Part shown: positions 33,885-41,736 of the stretch, piece by piece
Layout: every line of letters starts with the position of its first letter
Numbering within the stretch: position 1 is the stretch's first letter
Assembly (NCBI RefSeq): GCF_000497205.1
Contig: NZ_AYJW01000030.1
Location: 1 to 48,942, forward strand
DNA length: 48,942 nt
Source: Saccharopolyspora rectivirgula DSM 43747
GTDB taxonomy: Bacteria > Actinomycetota > Actinomycetes > Mycobacteriales > Pseudonocardiaceae
Direction: 5' to 3'
Notes under the pieces: model-generated
Told to the model about the DNA's origin: nothing
The model's database searches: none
The model's input: only the letters and a program-made list of their open reading frames with translations
Made by a program: the position numbers and the translations under genes

Positions 33885-33917
33885 ATTGGCCGGGGGTTCC
33901 GTGCTGAATTGACCGGG
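33878..33917. repeat. 17-bp direct repeat at a gene end
   Basis: GTGCTGAATTGGCCGGG (33878-33894) and GTGCTGAATTGACCGGG (33901-33917) differ at one base. The first copy contains the last Cys codon and stop of the secreted-protein gene, so the gene end has been duplicated. Confidence 0.85.
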
Positions 33918-34009
33918 TGGTGCGCCGTGACCGCGGCGCGGCGCACCGCACCGCGAGTTGCCCCCTCGGGCCGGCCGCCGCATCCTCGGCAGCGGCGGAG
34001 GGGGGAGTC

Positions 34010-34810
34010 GTGACCGCACTGGCCGTGAGTCTGCGGGACAGCAGCGTCGTCGCTTGGCGGAACTTGGTGAACATCAAGCGCAACCCGGACTTCCTGCTGT
34101 CCAGCACCGCGCAGCCGATCATGTTCGTGCTGCTGTTCGCCTACGTCTTCGGCGGCAGTCTCGGCGGAGAGGCCTACCGGGAATTCCTGATCCCCGGGAT
34201 CTTCGTGCAGACCGTCGCGTTCAACTCGGCCTTCACCGTGATCGGATTGGCCAACGACCTGCAGAAGGGCATCGTGGACCGCTTCCGGGCGCTGCCGATG
34301 TCGCGGGTCGCCGTCCTGCTCGGCCGCACCAGCTCTGACCTCGCGGTCAGCGTGCTGACCGTGGTGATCATGTCCCTCTGCGGGTTGATCGTCGGTTGGC
34401 GGCTGCGCGGCAGCTTCACCGAAGCGGTGCTGGCCTTCCTGTTGCTGCTGCTGTTCTCCTTCGCGATGTCCTGGGTGGGGGCCTTCATCGGACTGATCGC
34501 CCGCAGCGTCGAAGTCGCCCAGAGCGCCGGCCTGATCTGGTTGTTCCCGGTCACCTTCATCTCCTCCGCGTTCGTGCCCGCCGAGTCCATGCCCGGGCCG
34601 TTGCGCGCGGTGGCCGAGTGGAATCCGATCACCGTCACGGCCGATGCGCTGCGCAAGCTGTACGGGAACCCGATCCGGGTGACCGGGCCGCCACCGGACA
34701 GCTGGCCCTACCACCACGCGGTCGCGTACACCATCGCGTCGGCCCTGGTGATCATCGCGGTGTTCATCCCGCTCGCGGTGAACCGCTACCGCAAAGTCGC
34801 CAGCCGCTGA
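34010..34810 (+). CDS. ABC-2 permease, DrrB type, without adjacent ATPase
   Basis: The 266-residue product has six helices and the DrrB/NodJ pattern: WRNLVNIKRNPDFLLSSTAQPIMFVLLFAYVFGG, EFLIPGIFVQT, the coupling-loop DLQKGIVDRFRALPMSR, and FISSAFVPAESMPGPLRAVAEWNP before the last helix. Relatives pump anthracyclines, polyketides or surface lipids with a DrrA ATPase made from the gene just upstream. No ATPase gene precedes or follows this one; the nearest fitting ATPase is 24 kb away and has its own permease. GTG 34010 follows GGAGGGGGGAG. Either it borrows an ATPase in trans or is a remnant of a deleted drrAB pair. Confidence 0.9.
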   Translation: MTALAVSLRDSSVVAWRNLVNIKRNPDFLLSSTAQPIMFVLLFAYVFGGSLGGEAYREFLIPGIFVQTVAFNSAFTVIGLANDLQKGIVDRFRALPMSRVAVLLGRTSSDLAVSVLTVVIMSLCGLIVGWRLRGSFTEAVLAFLLLLLFSFAMSWVGAFIGLIARSVEVAQSAGLIWLFPVTFISSAFVPAESMPGPLRAVAEWNPITVTADALRKLYGNPIRVTGPPPDSWPYHHAVAYTIASALVIIAVFIPLAVNRYRKVASR

Positions 34811-34911
34811 GCGGTCGCCGCGCGCGGCGCCGTCTCCCCGACGGGGGATTCTCGTCGACCACCGCGCCTTCGACTGGAGTTCGAGCGCGCTCCAGCTCCT
34901 AAGGTGCGAAC

Positions 34912-36321
34912 ATGCCCGATGCGACGCGGACTTCGAAGCTCGACGTGGACGCGCTGGCCCGCCGCGTCCGCGGAGCGGTGCTGACCCCCGGGAGCGAGCA
35001 GTACGACCAGGGGTGCACCGGGTTCCAGCTGGGGCAGCCGCACCGGCCCGCGGTGGTCGTCGAGGCGACCGGGGCGCAGGACGTGCGTGCCGCGCTCGAA
35101 TTCGCCGCCGACGCCGGCGCCCGGGTGGCGGTGCAGGCCACCGGGCACGGGCGCACCACCGCGTTGGAAGGCGGGGTGCTGATCAACACGCGCCGCATGT
35201 CCGGCGTCCACGTGGACGCGCGGACGCGCACCGCTCGGGTCGAGGCCGGGGCCAGCTGGCAGCAGGTGATCGAAGCGGCCGCACCGCACGGGCTGGCACC
35301 GCTGTCGGGCAGCTTCCCGGGCGTGGGAGCGGTGGGCTACACCCTGGGCGGCGGGGTGGGGCTGCTGGCGCGGCGCCACGGGTTCGCCGCCGACCACGTG
35401 CGCCGCTTCGAACTGGCCACCGTGGACGGCTCGCTGCGCGAGGTCACCCCGGACGGCGAGCCCGAGCTGTTCTGGGGCTTGCGCGGCGGGGGCGGCAACT
35501 TCGGCGTGGTCACCGGAATGGAGATCGAGCTGGTGCCGGTCACCGGCCTCTACGGCGGCTCGTTGTTCTTCGACGTCGCCGAGGTGCCCCACGTGCTGGA
35601 AGCCTGGCGGGAGTGGACGAGCACCGCGCCGGAGGAGATGACCTCGGCGGTGGCCGTGCTGCCGTACCCGGACGTGGAGGGGGTTCCGGCGCCGCTGCGC
35701 GGCCGGTACGTCGCCCAGATCCAACTCGCCCACCTCGGCAGCGCCGCGGAAGGCGAGCGGGTGCTGCAGCCGCTGCGCGAACTCGGCCCCCACCTGCAGG
35801 ACACCCTGCGCGAGCTCCCGTACGCCGAATCGGGCTCGGTGTTCGCCGAACCCGACCAACCGCACGCCTACCGCAGCGACCACTGGCTGCTCGCCGACCT
35901 CGACCCGCGCGCACTGGCCACCCTGCCCGGGACCACGGGCCCGGAAGCGCCGGTGATGTGCGTGGTCAGCATGCGCCACCTCGGCGGCGCGCTGGCCCGG
36001 CCACCCCGGATCCCCAACGCCGTCGGCCACCGGCGAGCGGCCTACTCGCTCGGCGTGCTCTCCCCGGTCCGATCCGGCGAGGAAGACCTGGTGCGCGCGG
36101 TGCACGCCGAGGCCTTCGAGCCGTTCACCGAGCACGCGCTCGGGCGTTCGCTCAACTTCAGCTACGGCCCCCGCGACGCCGAGCAGACCCGCGCCGGGTT
36201 CGAACCGGACACCTACCGGCGGCTGGCCCGGCTCAAGGCCCAGCACGACCCGCAGCAGCGGCTGCACACCGCCCACCCGATCCAGCCGGCCACCGACCGG
36301 TCGCCGCGGAATTCGGCTTGA
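34912..36321 (+). CDS. FAD-linked oxidase (VAO/BBE-like)
   Basis: The 469-residue product has the VAO-type FAD domain: HRPAVVVEATGAQDV, QATGHGRTT with His79 in the place of the covalent 8-alpha-histidyl FAD link, and GYTLGGGVGLLARRHG. The second Cys link of bicovalent BBE enzymes is absent (GAVGYTLGGG has no Cys). The C-terminal LNFSYGP...DPQQRLHTAHPI is the BBE domain. Such oxidases act on sugars, berberine-like alkaloids or polyketide intermediates; substrate unknown. AAGG is 7 nt before ATG 34912. The promoter of the MerR gene overlaps its stop codon, suggesting that this gene and the regulator are a unit. Confidence 0.9.
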   Translation: MPDATRTSKLDVDALARRVRGAVLTPGSEQYDQGCTGFQLGQPHRPAVVVEATGAQDVRAALEFAADAGARVAVQATGHGRTTALEGGVLINTRRMSGVHVDARTRTARVEAGASWQQVIEAAAPHGLAPLSGSFPGVGAVGYTLGGGVGLLARRHGFAADHVRRFELATVDGSLREVTPDGEPELFWGLRGGGGNFGVVTGMEIELVPVTGLYGGSLFFDVAEVPHVLEAWREWTSTAPEEMTSAVAVLPYPDVEGVPAPLRGRYVAQIQLAHLGSAAEGERVLQPLRELGPHLQDTLRELPYAESGSVFAEPDQPHAYRSDHWLLADLDPRALATLPGTTGPEAPVMCVVSMRHLGGALARPPRIPNAVGHRRAAYSLGVLSPVRSGEEDLVRAVHAEAFEPFTEHALGRSLNFSYGPRDAEQTRAGFEPDTYRRLARLKAQHDPQQRLHTAHPIQPATDRSPRNSA

Positions 36322-36348
36322 CCCTCACGCGGCGTGAGGCCGCAGGCT
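36318..36348 (+). promoter_or_regulatory. MerR-type promoter with 19-bp spacer
   Basis: TTGACC (36318-36323), a 19-bp spacer and CAGGCT (36343-36348). Within the spacer lies the palindrome CCTCACGCGGCGTGAGG (36322-36338, arms of 8 around one G). A 19-bp spacer with a central dyad is the hallmark of promoters twisted open by MerR proteins. The -35 box overlaps the oxidase stop codon and the -10 ends 7 nt before the MerR start codon, so the message would be leaderless. Confidence 0.7.
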
Positions 36349-36355
36349 GGGACCC

Positions 36356-37135
36356 GTGCAGAGGGAGGAAACGGGCTACACGGTGGGGGAGGTCGCCCGG
36401 CTCGCCGGGGTCACGGTGCGCGCCTTGCACCACTACGACGAGATCGGGCTGCTGGTGCCCGGCCACCGGACCGCGGCCGGATACCGCCGCTACTTCGACG
36501 AGGACCTGGACCGGTTGCGCCGGATCCTGTTCTACCGGGAACTCGGCCTCGGCCTCGACGAGATCGCCGACATCCTCGCCGACGGGGACGCCACCGCCCA
36601 CCTGCAACGGCAGCGCGAGCTGCTGCAGGCCCGCATCGACCGGCTGCAGCGCATGCTCGCGGCAGTGGAACGCGAACTGGAGGCGAACACCTTGGGGATC
36701 GAGCTGACCCAGCAGGAGAAGTTCGAGCTGTTCGGGGACTTCGACCCGGACGACTACGAGGCGGAAGCCGAGCAGCGGTGGGGCCGCACCGACGCCTACC
36801 GGCAGTCCCGGCAGCGGATGAGCCGCTACACCAAGCAGGACTGGCAGCGGTTCCTGGCCGAGCAGCAGGACATCCACGAGCGGTTCGCCCAGGCCCTGCG
36901 CAGCGGGCTGCCCGCGGACGGCGAGCACGCCATGGGGCTGGCCGAACAGCACCGCCAGCACATCACCCGCTGGTGCTACGACTGCGACTACGGGATCCAC
37001 CGGGGCCTCGGCGAGATGTACGTGTCGGACGAGCGGTTCACCGCCGTGTACGAGGACATCGAGCCGGGACTCGCCGAGTACGTCCGCACGGCGATCGAGG
37101 CCAACGCGCGGCGGGCGGGACACGTGTCCGGGTGA
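36356..37135 (+). CDS. MerR-family regulator with TipAS-like domain
   Basis: The 259-residue product begins YTVGEVARLAGVTVRALHHYDEIGLL (MerR winged helix, residues 8-33 region) and continues with a long dimerising coiled coil and a C-terminal all-helical TipAS domain (about 120-250; YTKQDWQRFLAEQQ, HRQHITRWCYDC, YVSDERFT motifs). TipA-type proteins bind thiopeptide or other drugs through TipAS, activate their own promoter and export genes. A C-terminal Cys pair (WCYDC) sits where TipAS holds its drug-binding Cys. GTG 36356 is directly downstream of the promoter box, with no SD. It likely controls itself. Confidence 0.93.
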   Translation: MQREETGYTVGEVARLAGVTVRALHHYDEIGLLVPGHRTAAGYRRYFDEDLDRLRRILFYRELGLGLDEIADILADGDATAHLQRQRELLQARIDRLQRMLAAVERELEANTLGIELTQQEKFELFGDFDPDDYEAEAEQRWGRTDAYRQSRQRMSRYTKQDWQRFLAEQQDIHERFAQALRSGLPADGEHAMGLAEQHRQHITRWCYDCDYGIHRGLGEMYVSDERFTAVYEDIEPGLAEYVRTAIEANARRAGHVSG

Positions 37136-37177
37136 TCGCGCGCCACCGGAGCTCCTGGTCGCGCCGTGTACCGTCGT

Positions 37178-37212
37178 GGCGGGCAGGGCTGCGAGGACCG
37201 CCCTGCCCCGCC
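37178..37212 (+). terminator. Hairpin after the MerR gene
   Basis: GGGCAGGG (37181-37188) pairs with CCCTGCCC (37201-37208), lengthened by GGC/GCC across one bulge. It lies 43 nt after the MerR stop. No T-run. It is not a fluoride riboswitch by consensus. Confidence 0.4.
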
Positions 37213-37257
37213 GCGGGACGCGGCGCGGGAGCACTGGAGAGGACGCTGCGAGGCCGA

Positions 37258-37686
37258 ATGGGTGCTGCACCGCCCGCGGGGCGCGACGCTCCGCCCCGCA
37301 CCGGTGAGTCGCTGGCCGCGGTGGCCGTCGGCGGGGCGCTCGGCGCGCTGCTGCGCCACGCAGCGTCCCTGCTGTTCGGCGGGCCCGCCGCGACGTTCGT
37401 GGTGAACGTGGTCGGCTGCGCCGCCATCGGCGTGCTCATGACCCTGATCAGCCAGCGGGCGGCGCACCGGTTGCTCCGCCCGTTCCTGGGCGTGGGGGTG
37501 CTGGGCGGTTTCACCACCTTCTCCACCTTCGTCATCGACGTCCTCCAGCTGCGGGCCCATCCGCTGCTGGCCGTCGTCTTCGCGGTGGGCAGCGTCCTGT
37601 GCTGCCTGGTGGCCACCGCGGCGGCCATCGGCCTGACCGGGCTGGTGCTGCAGCGGGGAGCCCCGGTCGAGGAGGACCGGTGGTGA
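37258..37686 (+). CDS. crcB: Fluoride channel subunit CrcB/Fluc (first copy)
   Basis: The 142-residue product is a four-helix Fluc protein: GGALGALLRH in helix 1, FVVNVVGCAAIG in helix 2 (the VN..G motif) and GGFTTFSTF in helix 3 (the TTFSTF break with the pore Phe residues). Fluc dimers export fluoride. ATG 37258 has a weak GAGG just upstream. The stop overlaps the next crcB by 4 bp (GTGA), so the two are coupled. The N-terminal ~20 residues are Pro/Arg-rich and longer than usual. Confidence 0.93.
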   Translation: MGAAPPAGRDAPPRTGESLAAVAVGGALGALLRHAASLLFGGPAATFVVNVVGCAAIGVLMTLISQRAAHRLLRPFLGVGVLGGFTTFSTFVIDVLQLRAHPLLAVVFAVGSVLCCLVATAAAIGLTGLVLQRGAPVEEDRW

Positions 37687-38048
37687 GCTCCCTGCTGGTG
37701 GCTCTCGGGGGAGCGGTCGGGGCCGGGACGCGCTTCCTGGTCGACCGCTGGGCGAAGCAGCGCAGCCGCACCGGTCTGCCGCTGGGCACCCTGGTCGTCA
37801 ACGTGACCGGCTGCCTGCTGCTGGGGTTCCTCACCGCTGCGTCGGCGCGACTGCCCGGGGCCGCGCAGCCGCTGTTGGCCACCGGTTTCTGCGGTGCGCT
37901 GACCACGTTCAGCACCTTCAGCCACGAGACCGTGCAGCTGCTGCTGGCCGGTCGTTGGCGGACGGCCGCGGGCAACGCCTGCGGTTCCCTCGCCGCCGGG
38001 GTGGCAGCGGCCCTGCTCGGCGCAGCCGCGGCCACCGCGCTGGGCTGA
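37683..38048 (+). CDS. crcB: Fluoride channel subunit CrcB/Fluc (second copy)
   Basis: The 121-residue product again shows GGAVGAGTRFLVD, LGTLVVNVTGCLLLG and GALTTFSTFSHE. It is only moderately like the first copy. Two adjacent, unlike crcB genes are usual in Gram-positives and may form heterodimers. The GTG start is within the stop region of the first copy. Confidence 0.95.
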   Translation: MSSLLVALGGAVGAGTRFLVDRWAKQRSRTGLPLGTLVVNVTGCLLLGFLTAASARLPGAAQPLLATGFCGALTTFSTFSHETVQLLLAGRWRTAAGNACGSLAAGVAAALLGAAAATALG

Positions 38049-38117
38049 TCGGTCCGCGTTTGCGCCGCCCGGGTGACGGTGGTTCCGTGGCAGCACGCCG
38101 ATTCTGCGGGAGTCACC

Positions 38118-39467
38118 ATGCCAGCTGTCGAAGTGATCTCCACGCCTTCGCTCGGTGACCGGAGCTACGTGGTCGCCGATGGCGGGGCCGCGGTCGTGGT
38201 GGATCCGCAGCGCGATGTCGACCGGGTGCTCGCCGTGGCCGGCCAGTTCGGTGCCCGGATCACCGCGGTGCTGGAAACCCACCTGCCCCACGACTACCTC
38301 TCCGGGGGGTTGGAGCTGAGCCGGTTGACCGGTGCCCCGTACTGGGTGCCGGCCGGCAGCGGGGTTTCCTTCGACCACCACCCGGTGGCGGAGGGGGAGG
38401 TGCTGCCGCTGGGCTTGCGCAGCAGGCTGCGCGCGGTGGCCACCCCCGGGCACGCCTTCAACCACCACGCCTACGTGCTGGAGGAGGGCGATCGGGCGGT
38501 CGGGGTGTTCACCGGTGGTTCGCTGCTGTTCGGCACCACGGGGCGGGCCGATCTGGTGGGGCCGGAGCACAGCGAGGAGCTCGCCCGGGAGCAGCACGAG
38601 TCGGCCCACAAGCTCGCCCGGTTGCTGCCGGACGACGCCCAGCTCTGGCCGACCCACGTCACCGGCGATTTCTGCCTCGCTTCGCGCTCGGTCGGCCAGC
38701 AGGGCACGATCGGGCAGCAGAAGAAGGTGAACCCGGTGTTCAGCCTCTCCGCCGATGCCTTCGTGGAGCACTTGCTCAGCGGGGTGGGGCCCGTTCCCGG
38801 CTACTTCCAGCGCCTGGTGGAGGACAACCGGGTGGGGCCGCCGCCGGTGAGCCTGCAGGTCGAGGAGCCGGTGGGGCCGGCGGAGCTGGCCCGGCGGCTG
38901 GCGGCGGGATACCTGGTGGTGGACGTGCGGGACCGGCAGCGGTACGCCCGCAGCCACCTGGCGGGCACCGTCAGCTTCGGGTTGGACAACTCCCTGGTTC
39001 CCTGGTTGGGGTGGCTGGTGGACCCCGGGGAACCGGTCACGGTGGTCGCGGAGGACGAGCAGCAGGTGGCCGCGGCCCGCCGGGAACTGGTGCGCATCGG
39101 GGTCGACCACGCGGTTGCGGTGGGCACCCCGCAGGAGCTGGCCACGGGGCTGAACGCGCTGCGCAGCTTGCCGGTGGCCAGGTTCGCCGATCTCGGCCAG
39201 GCCGATGTCGAGGTGGTGTTGGACGTGAGGGGCCGGCGGGAGTGGCGGCAGCAGCACGTGCGCGGGGCGGTGCACGTCCCGCTGTGGGAGCTGCCGCGCC
39301 GGTTGTCCCAGATCCCGGACGGCACCGTGTGGGTGCACTGCAGCGGTGGGAACCGCGCGGTGACGGCTGCTTCGCTGCTGGCCCGGCACGGGCGGGAGGT
39401 GGTCGCGGTGGACGACAGCATCGCTGCCGCGCAGACCGCGGGACTGGCCCTGGCCTCAGACGTCTAG
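38118..39467 (+). CDS. MBL-fold/double rhodanese fusion (ETHE1-like)
   Basis: The 449-residue product has an N-terminal metallo-beta-lactamase domain of the persulfide-dioxygenase group (1-~245) followed by two rhodanese domains. Metal motifs: ETHLPHDYLSGG (usual form THxHxD(H/Y)), TPGH, and LWPTHVTGD. The first rhodanese (~260-350) lacks an active Cys; the second (~355-445) has HCSGGNRA with the catalytic Cys near 407. It probably oxidises glutathione- or mycothiol-type persulfides and transfers sulfur in H2S detoxification. ATG 38118 follows GGGAG at 5 nt. Confidence 0.9.
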   Translation: MPAVEVISTPSLGDRSYVVADGGAAVVVDPQRDVDRVLAVAGQFGARITAVLETHLPHDYLSGGLELSRLTGAPYWVPAGSGVSFDHHPVAEGEVLPLGLRSRLRAVATPGHAFNHHAYVLEEGDRAVGVFTGGSLLFGTTGRADLVGPEHSEELAREQHESAHKLARLLPDDAQLWPTHVTGDFCLASRSVGQQGTIGQQKKVNPVFSLSADAFVEHLLSGVGPVPGYFQRLVEDNRVGPPPVSLQVEEPVGPAELARRLAAGYLVVDVRDRQRYARSHLAGTVSFGLDNSLVPWLGWLVDPGEPVTVVAEDEQQVAAARRELVRIGVDHAVAVGTPQELATGLNALRSLPVARFADLGQADVEVVLDVRGRREWRQQHVRGAVHVPLWELPRRLSQIPDGTVWVHCSGGNRAVTAASLLARHGREVVAVDDSIAAAQTAGLALASDV

Positions 39468-39483
39468 CGGGGCCCGCGGCCTC

Positions 39484-39499
39484 GTCCGCGGCCGCGGAC
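39484..39499. terminator. GC palindrome between convergent genes
   Basis: GTCCGCGGCCGCGGAC is a perfect 16-bp palindrome between the fusion gene (+) and the 57-residue ORF (-). It may fold as a hairpin with a 4-nt loop and end transcription both ways. Confidence 0.4.
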
Positions 39500-39510
39500 C
39501 CCGGTCGGCG

Positions 39511-39684
39511 TCAGGAGTCGATTTCCGCGCCGCCCACGACTTCCAGGGCTTTGCGCATTTCCCCGCAGCCGTAGGTGTCGACCAGCCGGTGGAATTCGTC
39601 GACCGCGAAGTCTTCGTCGGTCCCGGCCAACTGGAGGAGTTGGCGCAATTTGCCGGTCAGGACGTCTTCGCGAACTAGTTCCAT
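39511..39684 (-). CDS. Small soluble protein, 57 residues, unknown
   Basis: ATG 39684 follows GAAAGGTG at about 8 nt. The product is acidic and helical (ELVREDVLTGKLRQLLQL, then DEDFAVDEFHRLVDTYG), with one Cys-Gly-Glu-Met segment and no signal. It ends near the GC palindrome. It lies 60 bp downstream of the SSI gene on the same strand and could be cotranscribed. The clean codon pattern (high GC at third positions), RBS and stop support a real gene. Family not recognised. Confidence 0.6.
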   Translation of the reverse strand: MELVREDVLTGKLRQLLQLAGTDEDFAVDEFHRLVDTYGCGEMRKALEVVGGAEIDS

Positions 39685-39744
39685 GTGGCAGCACCTTTCC
39701 GCACGGGAGCCCTGGGCGGTGCGGCGGGTTCGGCGCGCACGGGA

Positions 39745-40152
39745 TCAGAACTCGAAGACCGCTCCGGTCTTCGAAATCCGCACGCAGTCGTTGGAGAAGG
39801 TCTGCTCGTACTGCACGGTGCGGCCCTTCCAGGTGCCGTGGGCCTTCACGGTCACCGGGGCGTACTGCAGCGTGCAGGGCGAGGCGCCGCGCTGGTCGAG
39901 GGCGTGGAAGTTGCCGTCGACGGCTTCCAGCTGGGCGCAAGCCTCAGCGGCCTTGGGGTGGTCACCGCCGGCCGGGTGGCATTCGAGGTTGGTCTCCCGG
40001 ACCGCGCCGTCGCGCGACACCGAAACTTCCAGCGCGGTGTCCCCCGCCGGGGTGCCGGTCGCCGCGGCGGGTTCGACGGCGACACCGGACACCAGCGCGG
40101 GCACTGCGACGAGCGAAGCCAGGAGCGCACCACGGAGCAGCTTCGTCTTCAC
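39745..40152 (-). CDS. Secreted subtilisin inhibitor-like protein (SSI family)
   Basis: The 135-residue precursor has a signal peptide (about 1-31, VEPAAA). The mature part is an SSI domain: ECHPAGG, HPKAAEACAQLEAVDG, CTLQYAPVTVKAHGTWKGRTVQYEQTFSNDC and a final GAVFEF. The four Cys at 58, 72, 93 and 123 match the two SSI disulfides. The reactive bond should be Leu95-Gln96, giving a P1 Leu, which fits inhibition of subtilisin/chymotrypsin-like proteases. GTG 40152 follows GAGGAGA. The protein likely protects against or regulates extracellular serine proteases. Confidence 0.95.
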   Translation of the reverse strand: MKTKLLRGALLASLVAVPALVSGVAVEPAAATGTPAGDTALEVSVSRDGAVRETNLECHPAGGDHPKAAEACAQLEAVDGNFHALDQRGASPCTLQYAPVTVKAHGTWKGRTVQYEQTFSNDCVRISKTGAVFEF

Positions 40153-40586
40153 TTTTCGATTCTCCTCGGGGTAATGCGGCAGGTTCGGTCACCGGTCGAC
40201 CGCCTTCTTGGCGGTTAACCCGGATCTGCCGATCGACCTGCGGAAACAATTCGGGGTGGGCAGGTTTCGACCGGCGCGATTATTCGGACCGTATAGCAAC
40301 GAATGCGCTCAGTACATACCGATTAGGGGTGTTTTTTCGGTAATAGGGGGTGATTTCCCGTGTATTAGGGGATTTCCGAAAATTGCGCCCGCAATAAATT
40401 TCCGCAGAGCTATATGTCGTCGCGAGATGAGGTTAATCGAGGGAACGGCCCTGCGCATGAGCCATTCGGCACAGTCCGCGCTCCGCCGCCGGTCGCCAGC
40501 TGCCGTGGCCCTGTGAGGGGACTCACGAAATACGAGACTTGCTCGACTTGCTTCTCTTGGCAGAGACAGAAAGGACGTCACCCCGC
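40153..40586. other. AT-rich divergent promoter region
   Basis: The 434 bp between the SSI gene (-) and the luciferase-like gene (+) are clearly AT-richer than the rest of the window around 40270-40440. They contain three TAGGGG cores (40324, 40344, 40366). No gene is seen. Confidence 0.55.
40322..40371 (+). repeat. Three phased TAGGGG iterons
   Basis: TAGGGG begins at 40324, 40344 and 40366, spaced 20 and 22 bp, each preceded by AT-rich bases (ATTAGGGG, AATAGGGG, ATTAGGGG). Copies two and three are also followed by ATTTCC. Two-turn phasing suggests cooperative binding of a regulator on one DNA face. Confidence 0.5.
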
Positions 40587-41585
40587 ATGTCGCAGCGAGT
40601 TCCGATCAGCATCCTCGACCTGGTGCCCGTCTCCGAGGGCAGCACCGTCCAGGACGCCCTGTCCGCATCGATGCGCGCCGCGGAGCTGGCCGACCGGCTC
40701 GGCTACCACCGCGTCTGGTACGCCGAACACCACAACACGGCGCACCTGGGCGCCAACTCCACCGCTGTGCTGATCGGACAGGCCGCCGCGCGCACCGAAC
40801 GCATCCGCGTCGGCTCCGGCGGGGTCATGCTGCCGAACCACGCGCCGCTGCACGTCGCCGAGGCGTACGGGACGCTGGCCAACTTCTTCCCCGGGCGCAT
40901 CGACCTGGGGCTGGGGCGGGCGCCGGGCACCGACCCGATGACCGCCCAGGTGCTCAGCCGCTCCGGCGCGGACCCGCAGTCGTTCGCTTCCAACATCTAC
41001 GACCTCACCAGCTGGTTCGGGAAGAGCGGCAAGGCCAAGAGCGTCCCGGTCACCGCGGGCATCGCGCAGGGCACCGAGGTGCCGCTCTGGGTGCTGGGCT
41101 CCACGGTCAACGGGGCCTCCATCGCTGGCCAGCTCGGCCTGCCGTTCTCCTTCGCCTCCCACTTCGCCCCGGCGCAGCTGGAGCAGGCGATCGAGGTCTA
41201 CCGGTCGTCCTTCGACCCCCAAGCCCCCACCGCGCAGCTGTCCGAGCCGTACGTGATGGCGGGGATCAACGTGGTGGTCGCGCCCACCGACGAAGAGGCC
41301 CAGCGGCTGTGGACCACCACCCAGCAGTTCATGCTCGACGTCCGCAAGGGCGGCCGCCCGCTGCAGCCGCCGGTGGACCCGGAGGAGCTGGGCACCCCGT
41401 CGGAGCGGGCGTTCAGCGATTCGATGCTCAGCGTCCGGGCGGTCGGCTCCCCGGAGACCGTGCGGCGCAAGCTCACCGACTTCGTCGCCGCGACCGGGGT
41501 GGACGAGCTGATCACCGTGACCTACACCTACGACCCGGCGGACCGGATGCGTTCGATGGAGCTGCTCGCCGACGTGTGGTTCTGA
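40587..41585 (+). CDS. Luciferase-like monooxygenase (LLM)
   Basis: The 332-residue product is a bacterial-luciferase TIM barrel of the LLM class that uses FMNH2 or F420. It has the early ISILDLVPVSEGS, WYAEHHNTAHLG, SGGVMLPNHAPLHVAEAYGTLANFFPGRIDLGLGRAPGTD and the FASHF segment. Closest in motif to the YhbW/MsnO8 group of FMN-dependent enzymes. ATG 40587 is 9 nt after AAAGGACG. Substrate unknown. Its upstream region holds the TAGGGG iterons. Confidence 0.93.
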   Translation: MSQRVPISILDLVPVSEGSTVQDALSASMRAAELADRLGYHRVWYAEHHNTAHLGANSTAVLIGQAAARTERIRVGSGGVMLPNHAPLHVAEAYGTLANFFPGRIDLGLGRAPGTDPMTAQVLSRSGADPQSFASNIYDLTSWFGKSGKAKSVPVTAGIAQGTEVPLWVLGSTVNGASIAGQLGLPFSFASHFAPAQLEQAIEVYRSSFDPQAPTAQLSEPYVMAGINVVVAPTDEEAQRLWTTTQQFMLDVRKGGRPLQPPVDPEELGTPSERAFSDSMLSVRAVGSPETVRRKLTDFVAATGVDELITVTYTYDPADRMRSMELLADVWF

Positions 41586-41736
41586 GGCCCGGGCGCGCAC
41601 CCGTCCTCGCCGGACTCCCCTGGGGGCGGTGCGCGTCGTCCCCCGAGGGGCGGCAGGGGTGGCGAGCTGTGGCATCGGGGTGGTGTCCGGGAAAAACCCG
41701 ATGCGCCGCGCCGGCCTCGTCGACGAGCATTCCCCC

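Noticed and set aside
37136-37257. Fluoride riboswitch ahead of the crcB pair
   Set aside because: The conserved crcB-motif segments (GGNGATGG, CTGATG-type) are not present; only a GC hairpin is.
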